This document shows, in pieces, positions 17,656 to 26,524 of a stretch of DNA of 64,000 nt (position 1 is its first letter; every line of letters begins with the position of its first letter). Under the pieces are notes generated by a model that worked only from the letters and a program-made list of their open reading frames with translations, did not search any database and was not told the DNA's origin. This DNA is from CAWFFV01 sp963814985 (lineage in GTDB: Bacteria; Chloroflexota; Ktedonobacteria; Ktedonobacterales; Ktedonobacteraceae). The translations under genes and the position numbers were made by a program. The stretch is from assembly GCA_963814985.1 (NCBI GenBank), contig CAWFFV010000054.1, positions 87,133 through 151,132 on the forward strand. The letters run 5' to 3'.

Positions 17656-20600
17656 ATGTTAGAGCAGCAGGAGAGTCCCTCTCAAAGCCAGAAAGATGGT
17701 CATACCACCGATATGACCCAGCTAGAAGGGATTCGCCAGAAAGTATTCACAGATCGATATTCACTCAAGGATGCAGCAGGACAACCATTAGAGTTTTATC
17801 CCGAGCAGCTTTGGGCACGTGTAGCACGGGGTATCGCTGCCGTAGAGACAACAGAGGAGAAGCGAGCCGAGTGGGAGAAACGTTTCTTTGAGACACTCGT
17901 TGACTTTCAATTTGTACCCGGTGGTCGTATTTTTGCAGGTGCAGGGTCGGGACATCAGGTTACATTTTATAATTGTTTTGTGGTCCCTAGCCCTGAGGAC
18001 AGTCGCCAGGGCATTTTAGATAACTTAAAAGTTATGACTGAGATTATGGCGCGTGGTGGTGGGGTCGGTATCAATCTCTCTACATTACGTCCACGCGGCT
18101 CATATATCAAGACCGTCAACGGTACGGCATCTGGTCCCTGCTCCTGGGCACAACTTTACTCAGTAGCAACAGGTGATGTAATTCAACAAGGTGGTCGTTT
18201 TGGTCCAGATGAGTATATCACGACTGATCGTGGACTTATTTCAGCCAAAGAACTGGCATACCGCCTGGATAACGGAGAACCAATCCGGGCACAGACACAT
18301 AAAGGCCTGCGCCCTTTCACCCATGTCTTCCATAATGGTGTCAAAGATCTGTATGAAGTAACTACCAGCCGTGGCTACCAAGTCTGTGTAACAATGGATC
18401 ATAAGATGGGTGTGCTACGCAATGGTGAAATCGCCACCATTCCGCTACGCGAACTTGAAGAGGGTGATGAAATCTTGCTACTGCTTGGAGAAGGCACAAG
18501 CGATGGGACACCACAGGTCTCTCTTACGGCATCCCCATACATACGCTCTAAAATGCGCACAACCCTGAACGAGAAAGTGACACTGCCTACCCACCTCACA
18601 CCAGAACTCGCCTATTTGCTTGGTTATTTCTACGGCGATGGGCATGTAATACGTGGCAAGAAAGTTTCCTGGCAGGATGAAAAAGGCATTTCACTTACAG
18701 TGGCAAACACACAGCCTGATGTCCAGGAACGTCTGGTAGCATTAATACGCAACCTCTTCTCACTTGAACCTGTTGCAGATCCGGGAGATGGCGCATGTAC
18801 AGTCATCAGAACTTACTCGCGTGTACTGATAGAATGGCTACAAGAAAACGGACTACTTAAACAAAATTCGGAAGCGGTACGCGTACCCAAAGCCATCTTC
18901 CAATCTCCCTCTGCCGTCGTAGGGGCCTTTATTGGTGGATATTTTGAGGCTGATGGCTGTGACCGGGATCAAAAGGGAGGGTATGGCATTGATAGTGTGA
19001 GCGGTGAGATGCTGAAGGATATGCAACTGCTCTTACTTCGCAAATGGTATCGTTGCCCATATTGCATTGCAAGACCGCAGTGCACAGGGCTGGCTACCAA
19101 TCTATCGCCTCATCGTCACAGGAGCTCAGTTTAAGGAACGCTTTAGCCAATTTGCAACGGGCAGCAAGGATAAACAGTGTGCTGGATATCGTAGCCATCG
19201 CAGCAATTATCCAATGGAAGTATGGAAGCCCCTGGATATTCCCGGTCGTTATTATCAGGATATCGACTTGACCAAAGAGCATGCGTCACATTATGCACTC
19301 ACACGAGTTCGTGAGAGTGTGCTTGCGGCTGGTGGCGCAACAATGGTAGAACGCCTTGACGCTCTGTTGGGCATCTTGCCTGATGCTATCACCTCAATCA
19401 CACCAGTTGGTACTTCTGAAGTATACGACTTTGAGGTCGATGATGTACACCTGCTAGCTGGCGGCGGACTCTACACATCTAACTCGCGGCGCGGTGCCTT
19501 AATGCTTATGCTGGATGACACGCATCCTGACATAGAAGAGTTCATTACAGTGAAAAAGACCGCCGGTAAGATCGAGCATGCGAACCTCTCTGTCTGTATC
19601 TCTGACGCATTTATGCAGGCAGTCAAGGATAATGCAGATTGGAACCTGACCTGGCAAGGTGAGGTCAAAAAGACGATCAGTGCTCGCAAACTCTGGGACT
19701 TGATCTGTACCTCTGCCTGGGAATCAGCGGAGCCGGGCATGGTATTTATGGACCGCTATAACACGGAGTCTAACACGTGGTATTACGAGAATATACGCTG
19801 TGTGAATCCATGTGTGACAGGTGATACTCTTGTTTCTACTGAGTACGGATATACACACGCACGTGACTTACAGATAGGGATGAAAGTTCGCACGCCCGCC
19901 GGACTTAAACCCATCGAAAAAATCTATAACAATGGTCTTCAGCGCATCTATCGTGTAGACTTTTCCGACGGTGGCTTTCTAAAAGGTACTGCTGATCACA
20001 AGCTTAAAGTCGTACGTGACAAAAAATATCAGTGGGTGCCTATCGCTGAGCTAACAGAGAACGATAAGGTTCTCATTTTGACCAACGAGGCTTTTGGGCC
20101 ACGCCAGAGCCTTCCAGCCAAAGCGATGGAGTACATCGCCAAACGCGAACTCAAAGTTGCCAACTTTTACGACCGCAAGCTTGGTCTCACCGTTGGTACT
20201 GTACTGGGTGATGGCACACTGCGTGAACAACCAGATGGAAACAGCCATTCTTATCAATGTCAAGTAACCTTTGGCGTGCATGAAGACGGCTGGTATGATA
20301 CGTTCGCGAACTTAATGACAGATATGAACATCCACATATACCGCACGCTCGCCGAAAAAGAGTTTATTGGTGAAGGTGGTGTTGCCGTCAAGCATGCATC
20401 CGTGCGGTTAGATTGCAGCAAATTGGCATCTTTGCTCGTACGCATTGGCATGACACCCAATGTTAAGGCACCACAAAAGATCATTCCTGCTGCTTTCATG
20501 AGCATGGAAAAAGAGTTCCTAGCAGGCATCCTTGATGGCCTCTTCTCGACGGATGGTAGCGTACTTATGAAACAGGATAATCCGATGCTGCGCTTCCATA

Positions 20601-22444
20601 CGTCATCATATGAATTAGCGCAACAGGTACGTTTGCTTCTGCTTCAGTTCGGCATTCATGGGCGCATCTATCGCGCAACCCGCGATGAGGATCTGATGTA
20701 CGATGGCCGCTCGATGTATGGCACAGGTGAGAAGTACGATATCCTCATCATGAATGAGGGCATTCCACGCTTCTACGCAGAGATTGGTCTAAGTCACCCA
20801 GAGAAAGCCGCACGTCTGAAAGATATTGCCGAAAATTGGCATTATATCGGCGGAACATGGACAGCATCGGTCGTCTCAGTAACGGATACTGAAAGCGAGG
20901 AAGAGGTCTATGATCTCTACGAACCAGACACACTCACCTGGATAACCAATGGTTACTGCTCGCTTGATTGCGGCGAGCAAGGCCTGCCACCTTGGGGCGT
21001 TTGTAATCTGGGTGCGCTCAATCTCTCGGCATTTGTCGTCGATGGGAAGATGGATTGGGAACGATTGGCTGAGAAGAGCAAGGTTGCAATGCGCTTCCTG
21101 GATAACGTAGTTGACGCGAACGAGTACTTTATCGAGGAAAATAAGAAAGCACAGCTTGGTACACGCCGTACTGGCCTGGGCACGATGGGTCTTGCCGATG
21201 CACTCATTAAGATGAAGATTGCCTATGGTAGCGAAGAGTCACTTCCCATGATCGAGCGCATCTATGCGACCATTCGCGATGCAGCCTACGAAGCCTCCGC
21301 AGATATTGCCGCCGAGAAGGGTTCCTTCCCCAGCTTTGAGCGTGACAAGTATCTGCAAGGAAAGTTTATCCAGCGCCTGCCCAAACGCGTTCAGGACAAG
21401 ATCAAGAAACAGGGCATTCGCAATGCGGTCTTGCTGACACAGGCCCCAACAGGTACAACAAGTTTGCTGGCTGGTGTCAGTTCCGGTATTGAACCAGTAT
21501 ACGACTTCGCCATGATTCGCCGTGACCGCACAGGTGAGCATATCCTGTATCATCCGCTACTCCAAACGTGGCGCAATGAGCATCCCAATGAGCCAACCCC
21601 ACATTACTTTGTCTCATCGAAGGATCTGACACCGGAAGAGCATGTACGCGTTCAGGCAATGGTGCAACGCTACACAGATTCCAGCATCAGTAAGACAGTG
21701 AACGCCCCCAATAACCACACGGTTGAACAGGTGCAAACACTGTACAGCCTGGCCTATGAGATGGGTTGCAAAGGTATCACCTACTATCGCGATGGCTCAC
21801 GTGATGCAGTGCTTACTCGCGTCGAGGATGAAAAGAAAGCAGCCGAGCAGGAAGCAGCGAAACAGGTTCCTGTTATCGAGCCTGTTACTTCCATCCAACA
21901 GGGTATCAAGCCACGTCCAGCGGTAGTACAGGGCTACACTCGACAGGTCAACGCACCAGAAGGCAAGATCAATGTCACCATCAACAGCGATGAGCAGGGA
22001 CCATTGGAGGTCTTTGTCAATGTTGGCAAGGCTGGCAGTGATATTGCCGCGCTGGCTGAGGCCCTGGGACGTTTGATTTCACTCAACCTGCGTGTGCTCA
22101 GTCCTTTGTCGCAAACCGACCGCGCACAGGAGATCGCGGAACAACTGCGCGGCATTGGTGGTAGCCGCTCCGTTGGCTTTGGTATCCAGCAGGTTCGCTC
22201 ACTCCCCGATGCGGTGGCACGCGCATTGGAGTTACATATAGAATCTTTGCAAGCTTCCAGAGAAGAAACAACTTCTCACAGCAACCACAGTAATGGCAAA
22301 GAGGAGCACACTAACCCCATTGGACTGTTGAATATGAGCAATTTGACGGTAACAGGGAATCTCTGCCCACAATGCGGCTGCAATACAATGGTGTATGAAG
22401 AAGGATGCCGCAAATGCTATAGCTGCGGGCATAGCGAATGCTAA
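17656..22444 (+). CDS. nrdJ: adenosylcobalamin-dependent (class II) ribonucleotide reductase with two inteins; one frameshift
   Basis: Reduces ribonucleotides to deoxyribonucleotides using a B12-derived radical. ATG 17656 follows AAAGGAG. Removing the two inteins leaves about 780 extein residues from segments 17656-18195, 19484-19810 and 20969-22444. Extein motifs: FVPGGRIFAGAGS, YNCFVVPSPEDS (first redox Cys), GGVGINLSTLRPRG, then the active-site loop NPCGEQGLPPWGVCNLG (thiyl-radical Cys, catalytic Glu and second redox Cys), and PTGTTSLLAGVSSGIEPVYDF. The C-terminal Cys cluster is CPQCGCN...CRKCYSCG. Two overlapping frames (17656-19134 and 19067-22444) must be joined inside intein 1 near 19040. 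Function depends on splicing, and both inteins have odd splice residues. Confidence 0.92.
18196..19483 (+). other. intein 1 in nrdJ (LAGLIDADG), Cys1 replaced by Arg and frameshifted
   Basis: Inserted between host residues QQGG and SRRGALMLML, a known hot spot in class II reductases. Block A reads RFGPDEYITTDRG: the first residue, normally Cys, is Arg (CGT, one transition from TGT). Block B TMDHK is intact. Endonuclease motifs LLGYFYGDGH and IGGYFEADGC are intact. The C-terminus LYTSN|S ends in Asn with Ser as the +1 nucleophile, but the penultimate His is Ser. A one-base shift near 19040 (QLLLL to FANGIVAHIALQD) breaks the C-terminal third. About 429 aa if repaired. Confidence 0.88.
19811..20968 (+). 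other. intein 2 in nrdJ (LAGLIDADG), ending in Leu-Asp
   Basis: 386 aa, in frame, inserted within the active-site loop (NP|C GEQ). It begins CVTGDTLVSTEYGYTHARDL with a normal Cys1. Block B is GTADHKL. Endonuclease motifs are VGTVLGDGT and LAGILDGLFSTDGS, with both acidic residues kept. The last residues are NGYCSLD followed by host Cys, so the usual His-Asn is Leu-Asp. Asn cyclisation could not occur as usual; Asp- and Gln-ending inteins are known but rare. Confidence 0.88.
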
Positions 22445-22492
22445 ATTGCCGATAGTGTATTGACCTATGCTCCAATAGGTTATCAGGTATAA

Positions 22493-22531
22493 CCATACGT
22501 GTCAAAAATGTATATTATTTGACACGTATGG
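22493..22531. terminator. terminator after nrdJ
   Basis: Perfect 14-bp stem, CCATACGTGTCAAA (22493-22506) with TTTGACACGTATGG (22518-22531), 11-nt AT-rich loop. Lies between convergent nrdJ and the leftward hypothetical gene. Confidence 0.7.
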
Positions 22532-22540
22532 GCCGTAGCA

Positions 22541-22999
22541 CTATCCCAACCCCATTTCCTGAGCCGTGCGAATATGTGTGGGTGCGGATGTTGCCTTAAG
22601 TTCCCACTTATTTTGAAACAGCCGATCTCCCACAAACACATTGCGCTTCTTGAACGGTGCGGGAGTTGTTGCAAGCAACCATGATCGAGAACCCCACTTC
22701 TTGTAGTAGAACCAGGGCTCAGGGAGCACATAACACTCTTTTTGCGTCCATGCGGGGCATGGTACCCCATCTTTTTGACAGAGCCACTCCACTGTTGCAG
22801 CACAGAAAGCAGCCCAACGCTGCAAAGTTGGGGTGGGAGCAGGAGCCAAAGGTGCAGCAATCAACTCGCGTCGCTGTTCGCAGGCAAAACACCACCAGTC
22901 GTTCAAAAAATCTCCAATGGCAACCCAAGGTGTTTGATGATCACAGATACGCTCAAATGCTTGCGCAATGGAATGCAAGCGATACCCAGCTACCATCAT
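22541..22999 (-). CDS. conserved-looking hypothetical protein paired with a nucleotidyltransferase-like gene
   Basis: 152 aa, soluble, unusually rich in Trp (TPWVAIGDFLNDWWCF, WAAFCAATVEWLCQKDGVPCPAWTQ, PEPWFYYKKWGSRSWLL). No signal peptide, TM or catalytic motif that I recognise. ATG 22999; the upstream nucleotidyltransferase-like gene stops at 23017, so the two form a tight pair with 17 bases between. The pairing of a small Trp-rich protein with a DUF6036-type nucleotidyltransferase suggests a functional module (possibly toxin-antitoxin-like), but that is inference; no function is assigned. Confidence 0.7.
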   Translation of the reverse strand: MMVAGYRLHSIAQAFERICDHQTPWVAIGDFLNDWWCFACEQRRELIAAPLAPAPTPTLQRWAAFCAATVEWLCQKDGVPCPAWTQKECYVLPEPWFYYKKWGSRSWLLATTPAPFKKRNVFVGDRLFQNKWELKATSAPTHIRTAQEMGLG

Positions 23000-23016
23000 T
23001 GTTTCCCCTTTCGGTC

Positions 23017-23529
23017 CTATCGTTTAAAACATCGTATTATCGCCATCAGCGTCTCGTCTTTTACATGGTCTTCAGGTATATAGCGTTTCACAATACCCAG
23101 GGCTGCGCTCCTCGTAGAGATATTCAACTGCCTGGCCAGCGCTTTGATATCTCTATCATCCCTTGCACGGCCAGCATGCAGCTTTAAAGCGAGCATATAG
23201 TCTAACGAAGGGATATAAACCTGCAATCCTGGGAACGCTTTCCATAGCCTCTGCGACTGAGGAGGTTTCACCTGATGAACGACAATCGCGGCATCATCAT
23301 TTAGCCACTCAGAAGATAAGCCTTCACGCTGCGCGACAATAGTTACCGCATGGTAAACAGCAGAATAGTTCGATGCAAAATAGGCATCAATATCACTGGT
23401 GCTATCCCGGTTCCCAACTTCGAGTACCATGACAGCACCACCCAGTAAAAGGATTTTGACAGTTAGTCCCTTATTTTGTAACTCACCCCCCACCATCCGT
23501 AAATATTTTTCGATCTCTTTTTTGTTCAT
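23017..23529 (-). CDS. DUF6036-like nucleotidyltransferase-fold protein
   Basis: 170 aa. An N-terminal helix (MNKKEIEKYLRMVGGELQ) is followed by the minimal nucleotidyltransferase signature: GGAVMVLEVGNRDSTSDIDAYF, i.e. the GG loop and Asp-x-Asp metal site. The helical C-terminal part (YIPSLDYMLALKLHAGRARDDRDIKALARQLNI) is typical of the AbiEii/MNT-like and DUF6036 families, which often sit in toxin-antitoxin or defence settings. It is the middle of a leftward three-gene run: 21 bases after the degenerate paralogue (stop at 23551) and 17 bases before the Trp-rich partner. Whether it modifies tRNA, protein or small molecules cannot be read from sequence. Confidence 0.78.
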   Translation of the reverse strand: MNKKEIEKYLRMVGGELQNKGLTVKILLLGGAVMVLEVGNRDSTSDIDAYFASNYSAVYHAVTIVAQREGLSSEWLNDDAAIVVHQVKPPQSQRLWKAFPGLQVYIPSLDYMLALKLHAGRARDDRDIKALARQLNISTRSAALGIVKRYIPEDHVKDETLMAIIRCFKR

Positions 23530-23550
23530 AGCTTTTTGTACGACACGTTG

Positions 23551-24111
23551 CTACGCAGGCAAAGACTTCCTGATAGCTAATTTCATTGCTGGTGTGAGCA
23601 ACTGTTTGGATATATATTTTGTCACAGACGAAATCATCTCACGAGGAGTAGAAATATGTAATTTTTTTGCCAATGATCTGATGTCTTCAAGATCTTGAGG
23701 GCTATGAGCTGTGGCAACTTTTATGGCAAGTGCATACTCCGGCAACGGGATATACGCACGTACTCCTGGATATTCTATCCAGTTGCCATGAGGACCTGAT
23801 TGTGAGTGAAAGAGTTCTTCGAGAGCTTCATATATCCAGGTTTCCGGCAAAGATTCACGGACAGCAATATGTACAATCGCCCTATGCATTGCGGAGCCAT
23901 GCCCTCTAAAGTAGTAGTTAATGCCGCTGGGTATCTTAATACCAGTATCATCCCCTGCAAGATAGGTTTTGAAATCTCTGTGTATCGCTGGCTTTCTAAT
24001 ATCAAGCAATATCACGATCTCATCAATTATGAGGATTTCGCCTGTGATGTGCTTCTTTTGTAGCTTCTGCCCAAGCATCTGTAAATATTTTCTACTTTCT
24101 TCTTCGTTCAA
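23551..24111 (-). CDS. degenerate paralogue of the neighbouring nucleotidyltransferase (active site lost)
   Basis: 186 aa, open throughout. It aligns along its length with the downstream protein: KYLQMLGQKLQKK, a shared segment RAIVHIAVRESLPETWIYEA, and PGVRAYIPLPEYALAIKVA..DLEDIRSLAKKLHIST. The catalytic region has changed. The GG loop is IIDEIVILLDI, and the Asp-x-Asp site SDIDAYF is RDFKTYLAGD, so metal binding and transfer should be lost. It also has an extra insertion of about ten residues (DDTGIKIPSGINYYFRGHG). Tandem duplication followed by loss of catalysis while the frame stays open suggests a retained regulatory or binding role, for example neutralising the active copy; this is inference. 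Confidence 0.72.
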   Translation of the reverse strand: MNEEESRKYLQMLGQKLQKKHITGEILIIDEIVILLDIRKPAIHRDFKTYLAGDDTGIKIPSGINYYFRGHGSAMHRAIVHIAVRESLPETWIYEALEELFHSQSGPHGNWIEYPGVRAYIPLPEYALAIKVATAHSPQDLEDIRSLAKKLHISTPREMISSVTKYISKQLLTPAMKLAIRKSLPA

Positions 24112-24315
24112 TACCTCTACGCCTCACAAATTCGCAACGGCTGGATACCCATACTTAAATATTGTTAAGAGAGCCAGAGCATAGTAATGCTGGCTCTCTT
24201 GAAGTTAATTCTTAAAAAGTATTATAGTCTACCTCGTATCACTGTAGCAAGACACATAACAATAAGTAACGGCTCAAGCTGAGAGGTAAAAGGGGGAGTA
24301 GGTGCTCTTTTCTTG
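24112..24315. other. intergenic stretch with a hairpin upstream of the nucleotidyltransferase operon
   Basis: No gene supported. A hairpin at 24167-24200 (AAGAGAGCC..AGCAT / ATGCT..GGCTCTCTT) lies just upstream of the leftward operon; it could be a leader structure or a relic. The rest is AT-rich. Confidence 0.4.
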
Positions 24316-24440
24316 ATTTCCTCACCGCCTACGGCAGTTCGCAAGCCGTTTAGTGTGGGGGCAGGATTGGCAACCGGCGGTTGCCAATCCTGCCCCCACA
24401 CTAAACGTAAACGAGAGCGAGCCACCTGTGGTGGCAAGGG
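24316..24440. repeat. palindromic element, copy C
   Basis: Left hairpin region CCTCACCGCCTACGGCAGTTCGCA (degenerate), central perfect 29-bp palindrome (24348-24376 with 24378-24406, centre at 24377), then CGAGAGCGAGCCACC-tgt-GGTGGC. Terminal repeats are diverged. It sits between divergently transcribed genes, so it cannot be a terminator for either. Confidence 0.82.
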
Positions 24441-24608
24441 AACCTTTGGTGCATAGTACTCTTGACTTGATTCTTTGCCAAATCATGCCATTTCACAGTA
24501 TATCAAGTAGTCTCCATAGTAACAAACATATTCACACACAACCGCATAAGGTCATGTGTAGATTTAATAGATAGAGCAAGCAAGCAGTAAGGGAGAAGGA
24601 GGCAATGT

Positions 24609-25055
24609 ATGCCTTTACAAAAGATACTTGTCGTAGACGATAGTCGCACACAGGCCATGATGATTGGTGCATCCCTGCAAAAGAGTGGATTTGCAGTGAT
24701 CATAGCTAGCGATGGTCAGGAAGCTCTGGAGAAGGTTTTCACTGAGCACCCTGACGGAATTATACTCGACGTGGTATTACCTAAGCTCAGCGGATTCCAG
24801 GTCTGCCGCAGACTTAAAGGGTGGGAGATAAGTAAACATATCCCCATTGTGTTACTGAGTAGTAAGAAAACCGCTCTTGACGCATCATGGGGATTGAGAC
24901 AAGGAGCTGATGCATACCTTACGAAACCCTGTAAGGAGGACGAGCTGGTTACTCATGTGCGTCAGTTGATAGCAAAGACCAGAAGTCCACGTTCAGTTCA
25001 TCCTGCTCCTCTTTGGGGTATGCACTCAGGCCATGATATTCGATTTCTAGGTTAA
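24609..25055 (+). CDS. single-domain response regulator (CheY/PilH-like) with short tail
   Basis: 148 aa. A receiver domain spans residues 1-120: acidic pair VVDDSRTQA, phospho-acceptor Asp in GIILDVVLPKLSGF, switch Thr/Ser near VLLSSKK and the conserved Lys in YLTKPCKE. A tail of about 25 residues has no recognisable output domain. ATG 24609 follows AGGAGG. No histidine kinase lies nearby, so it is an orphan; the output is presumably by protein contact. Palindromic element copy C lies upstream. Confidence 0.88.
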   Translation: MPLQKILVVDDSRTQAMMIGASLQKSGFAVIIASDGQEALEKVFTEHPDGIILDVVLPKLSGFQVCRRLKGWEISKHIPIVLLSSKKTALDASWGLRQGADAYLTKPCKEDELVTHVRQLIAKTRSPRSVHPAPLWGMHSGHDIRFLG

Positions 25056-25106
25056 TTTCATCGACAACAGTCCATACCCTGGACAGGGACGTATACAGTA
25101 CGCTGC

Positions 25107-25460
25107 TTACCCATCACTTTCTTCCTCTGGAAGAGCGTAATGGGTACACTCATAAATACCTTTTGCAACATCTGCCAATAGCTCATCAGCAAGTTGCAGG
25201 AGTACAGCTACACGGGGATCACTCAGTTGATAGCGTACATAACGTCCTTGCGCTTCGCCAGTCACAAGGCCACAATCACGCAAGCAACCAAGATGATTGG
25301 AAACGTTCGACTGACTGAGTTTCGTCGCCGCGACAATTTCTGTTACCGTCAGGGGACCTGTACTCAAGGCGTCAAGGATGCTGAGCCGCGAAGGATCTGA
25401 GCAACCACGAAAGATTTTGGCTTTCAGGTTGGTCACCTGGAATTGAGCAGGTGAGAGCAT
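25107..25460 (-). CDS. ArsR/SmtB-family repressor
   Basis: 117 aa from ATG 25460 (MLSPAQFQVTNL), chosen because AGGGAGG lies about nine bases upstream; an in-frame ATG at 25487 is less likely. Winged helix: GCSDPSRLSILDAL, LTVTEIVAATKLSQSNVSNHLGCLRDCGLV (recognition helix), GRYVRYQL. The C-terminal ELLADVAKGIYECTHY holds a Cys and His that resemble the metal-sensing C-terminus of CmtR-like ArsR proteins. It is divergent from a DsbA-family gene, and the 280-bp gap holds palindromic sites, so it may control itself and that gene. The inducer is not evident. Confidence 0.85.
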   Translation of the reverse strand: MLSPAQFQVTNLKAKIFRGCSDPSRLSILDALSTGPLTVTEIVAATKLSQSNVSNHLGCLRDCGLVTGEAQGRYVRYQLSDPRVAVLLQLADELLADVAKGIYECTHYALPEEESDG

Positions 25461-25610
25461 AGGTTCCATCCTCCCTGATATCATCATATTATCACCGAAT
25501 GATATAACATATTCTGGTAGACAAGCAAGGCGATAGAACGCTTTCTGGCACAGTTGCTCTCACAGATACCCAACATTGTTCAATGGGCTTCCCTTCTTAA
25601 ACTTCAAGTA

Positions 25611-25626
25611 TAGAGCAGTTGCTCTA
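25611..25626. promoter_or_regulatory. possible ArsR operator
   Basis: TAGAGCA-GT-TGCTCTA, a 7-bp inverted repeat in the divergent intergenic region; a partial copy (CAGTTGCTCTCACA) lies at about 25550. Close to the arsR start, 25475-25510 also holds an imperfect TGATAT..ATATTATCA repeat. Binding is inferred from position only. Confidence 0.3.
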
Positions 25627-25740
25627 TCTAACGCTGAGCACTATAACAACTCACTTGACACATCTCCACCAGCGGACGTACGCTATCACCATCTATTTCC
25701 TCGTATGCAGAATAACACACACGTAAGGAGACGCTACTAT

Positions 25741-26385
25741 ATGAGCCTCAAAGAGGTGACAACACCTACCAGTATCAACTTCCACGTTGATCCACTCTGC
25801 CCACTGGCCTGGCGCACCGCCTTGTGGATACGCGAAGCACGCACAGTGCGTCCAATTGATATTCACTGGCGCTTATTTAGCCTTGAAGCCATTAACCGCA
25901 AGGAGGGTGTGGAACCAGATTATGTCAATGGCAATGGATGGGCAGCACTACGCACGCTAGCCCTGGCACGACGCCAAAAAGGCAATGAAGCTATAGAAAA
26001 GCTCTATCTGACATTGGGCAATGCACAGCATGGACACCAGAAAAGCTTTCGACAGCATGAAGTTGTAGAAGCAGTAGAAATATGCGCAGAACAGGCAGGC
26101 TTTGAGCCTGGATTTACGGCAGCAGCCCTCGCTGACGAAAGTACAATACAGGAAGTACTGGGTGATCATGAAGAGGCGGTCAAGCGCTATCGGGCTTTTG
26201 GTGTACCAACGATCGCACTTGAAGGGTCTGATGTCGGCTTTTATGGGCCAATTATTCATACGGTGCCACGAGGGGAAGAGGCAGGAGAGCTATGGGACTA
26301 TACGTTCTGGGCCTTGCACCAACCCAACCTGTTTGAGTTGAAGCGGGATCGAGGTCAGGTTCAATGGGGTCCTGTTGCTGAATGA
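25741..26385 (+). CDS. DsbA-family (thioredoxin-fold) oxidoreductase, single-Cys active site
   Basis: 214 aa from ATG 25741 (MSLKEVTTPTSINFHVDPLCPLAWRTALWIREA), with AAGGAG upstream; the 269-aa open frame upstream is not supported. The active site DPLCPLA keeps the first Cys but has Ala where CPxC proteins have the second. The rest matches the DsbA/FrnE/mycothiol-dependent nitroreductase shape, with a helical insert and the cis-Pro loop AFGVPTIALEG. It ends GEEAGELWDYTFWALHQPNLFELKRDRG. Likely a cytosolic thiol or mycothiol-type reductase (no signal peptide). Divergent from arsR. Confidence 0.82.
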   Translation: MSLKEVTTPTSINFHVDPLCPLAWRTALWIREARTVRPIDIHWRLFSLEAINRKEGVEPDYVNGNGWAALRTLALARRQKGNEAIEKLYLTLGNAQHGHQKSFRQHEVVEAVEICAEQAGFEPGFTAAALADESTIQEVLGDHEEAVKRYRAFGVPTIALEGSDVGFYGPIIHTVPRGEEAGELWDYTFWALHQPNLFELKRDRGQVQWGPVAE

Positions 26386-26387
26386 CA

Positions 26388-26497
26388 CTGCTCTTGTTTT
26401 ATTGTTGGTGGCGGAAGTTGTGCCGCAACTTCCGCCACCAACAACAAAACGGCCTGCGAAGCGCCTCAGGCGCTGAGGAATCCGAAAGAAGAACCTG
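26388..26497. repeat. palindromic element, copy D (inverted, left end truncated)
   Basis: Starts within CTCTTGTTTTA directly after the DsbA-family stop; the CCACC/GGTGG hairpin is missing. Central stem 26396-26420 with 26426-26450, 25 bp with one mismatch and the core TTGTGCCGCAA. Then GGCCTGCGAAGCGCC-tca-GGCGCTGAGGAAT and a right end AACCTGAATGGTTACC. Between convergent genes. Confidence 0.8.
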
Positions 26498-26524
26498 AAT
26501 GGTTACCAATAACGTTTATCACAA

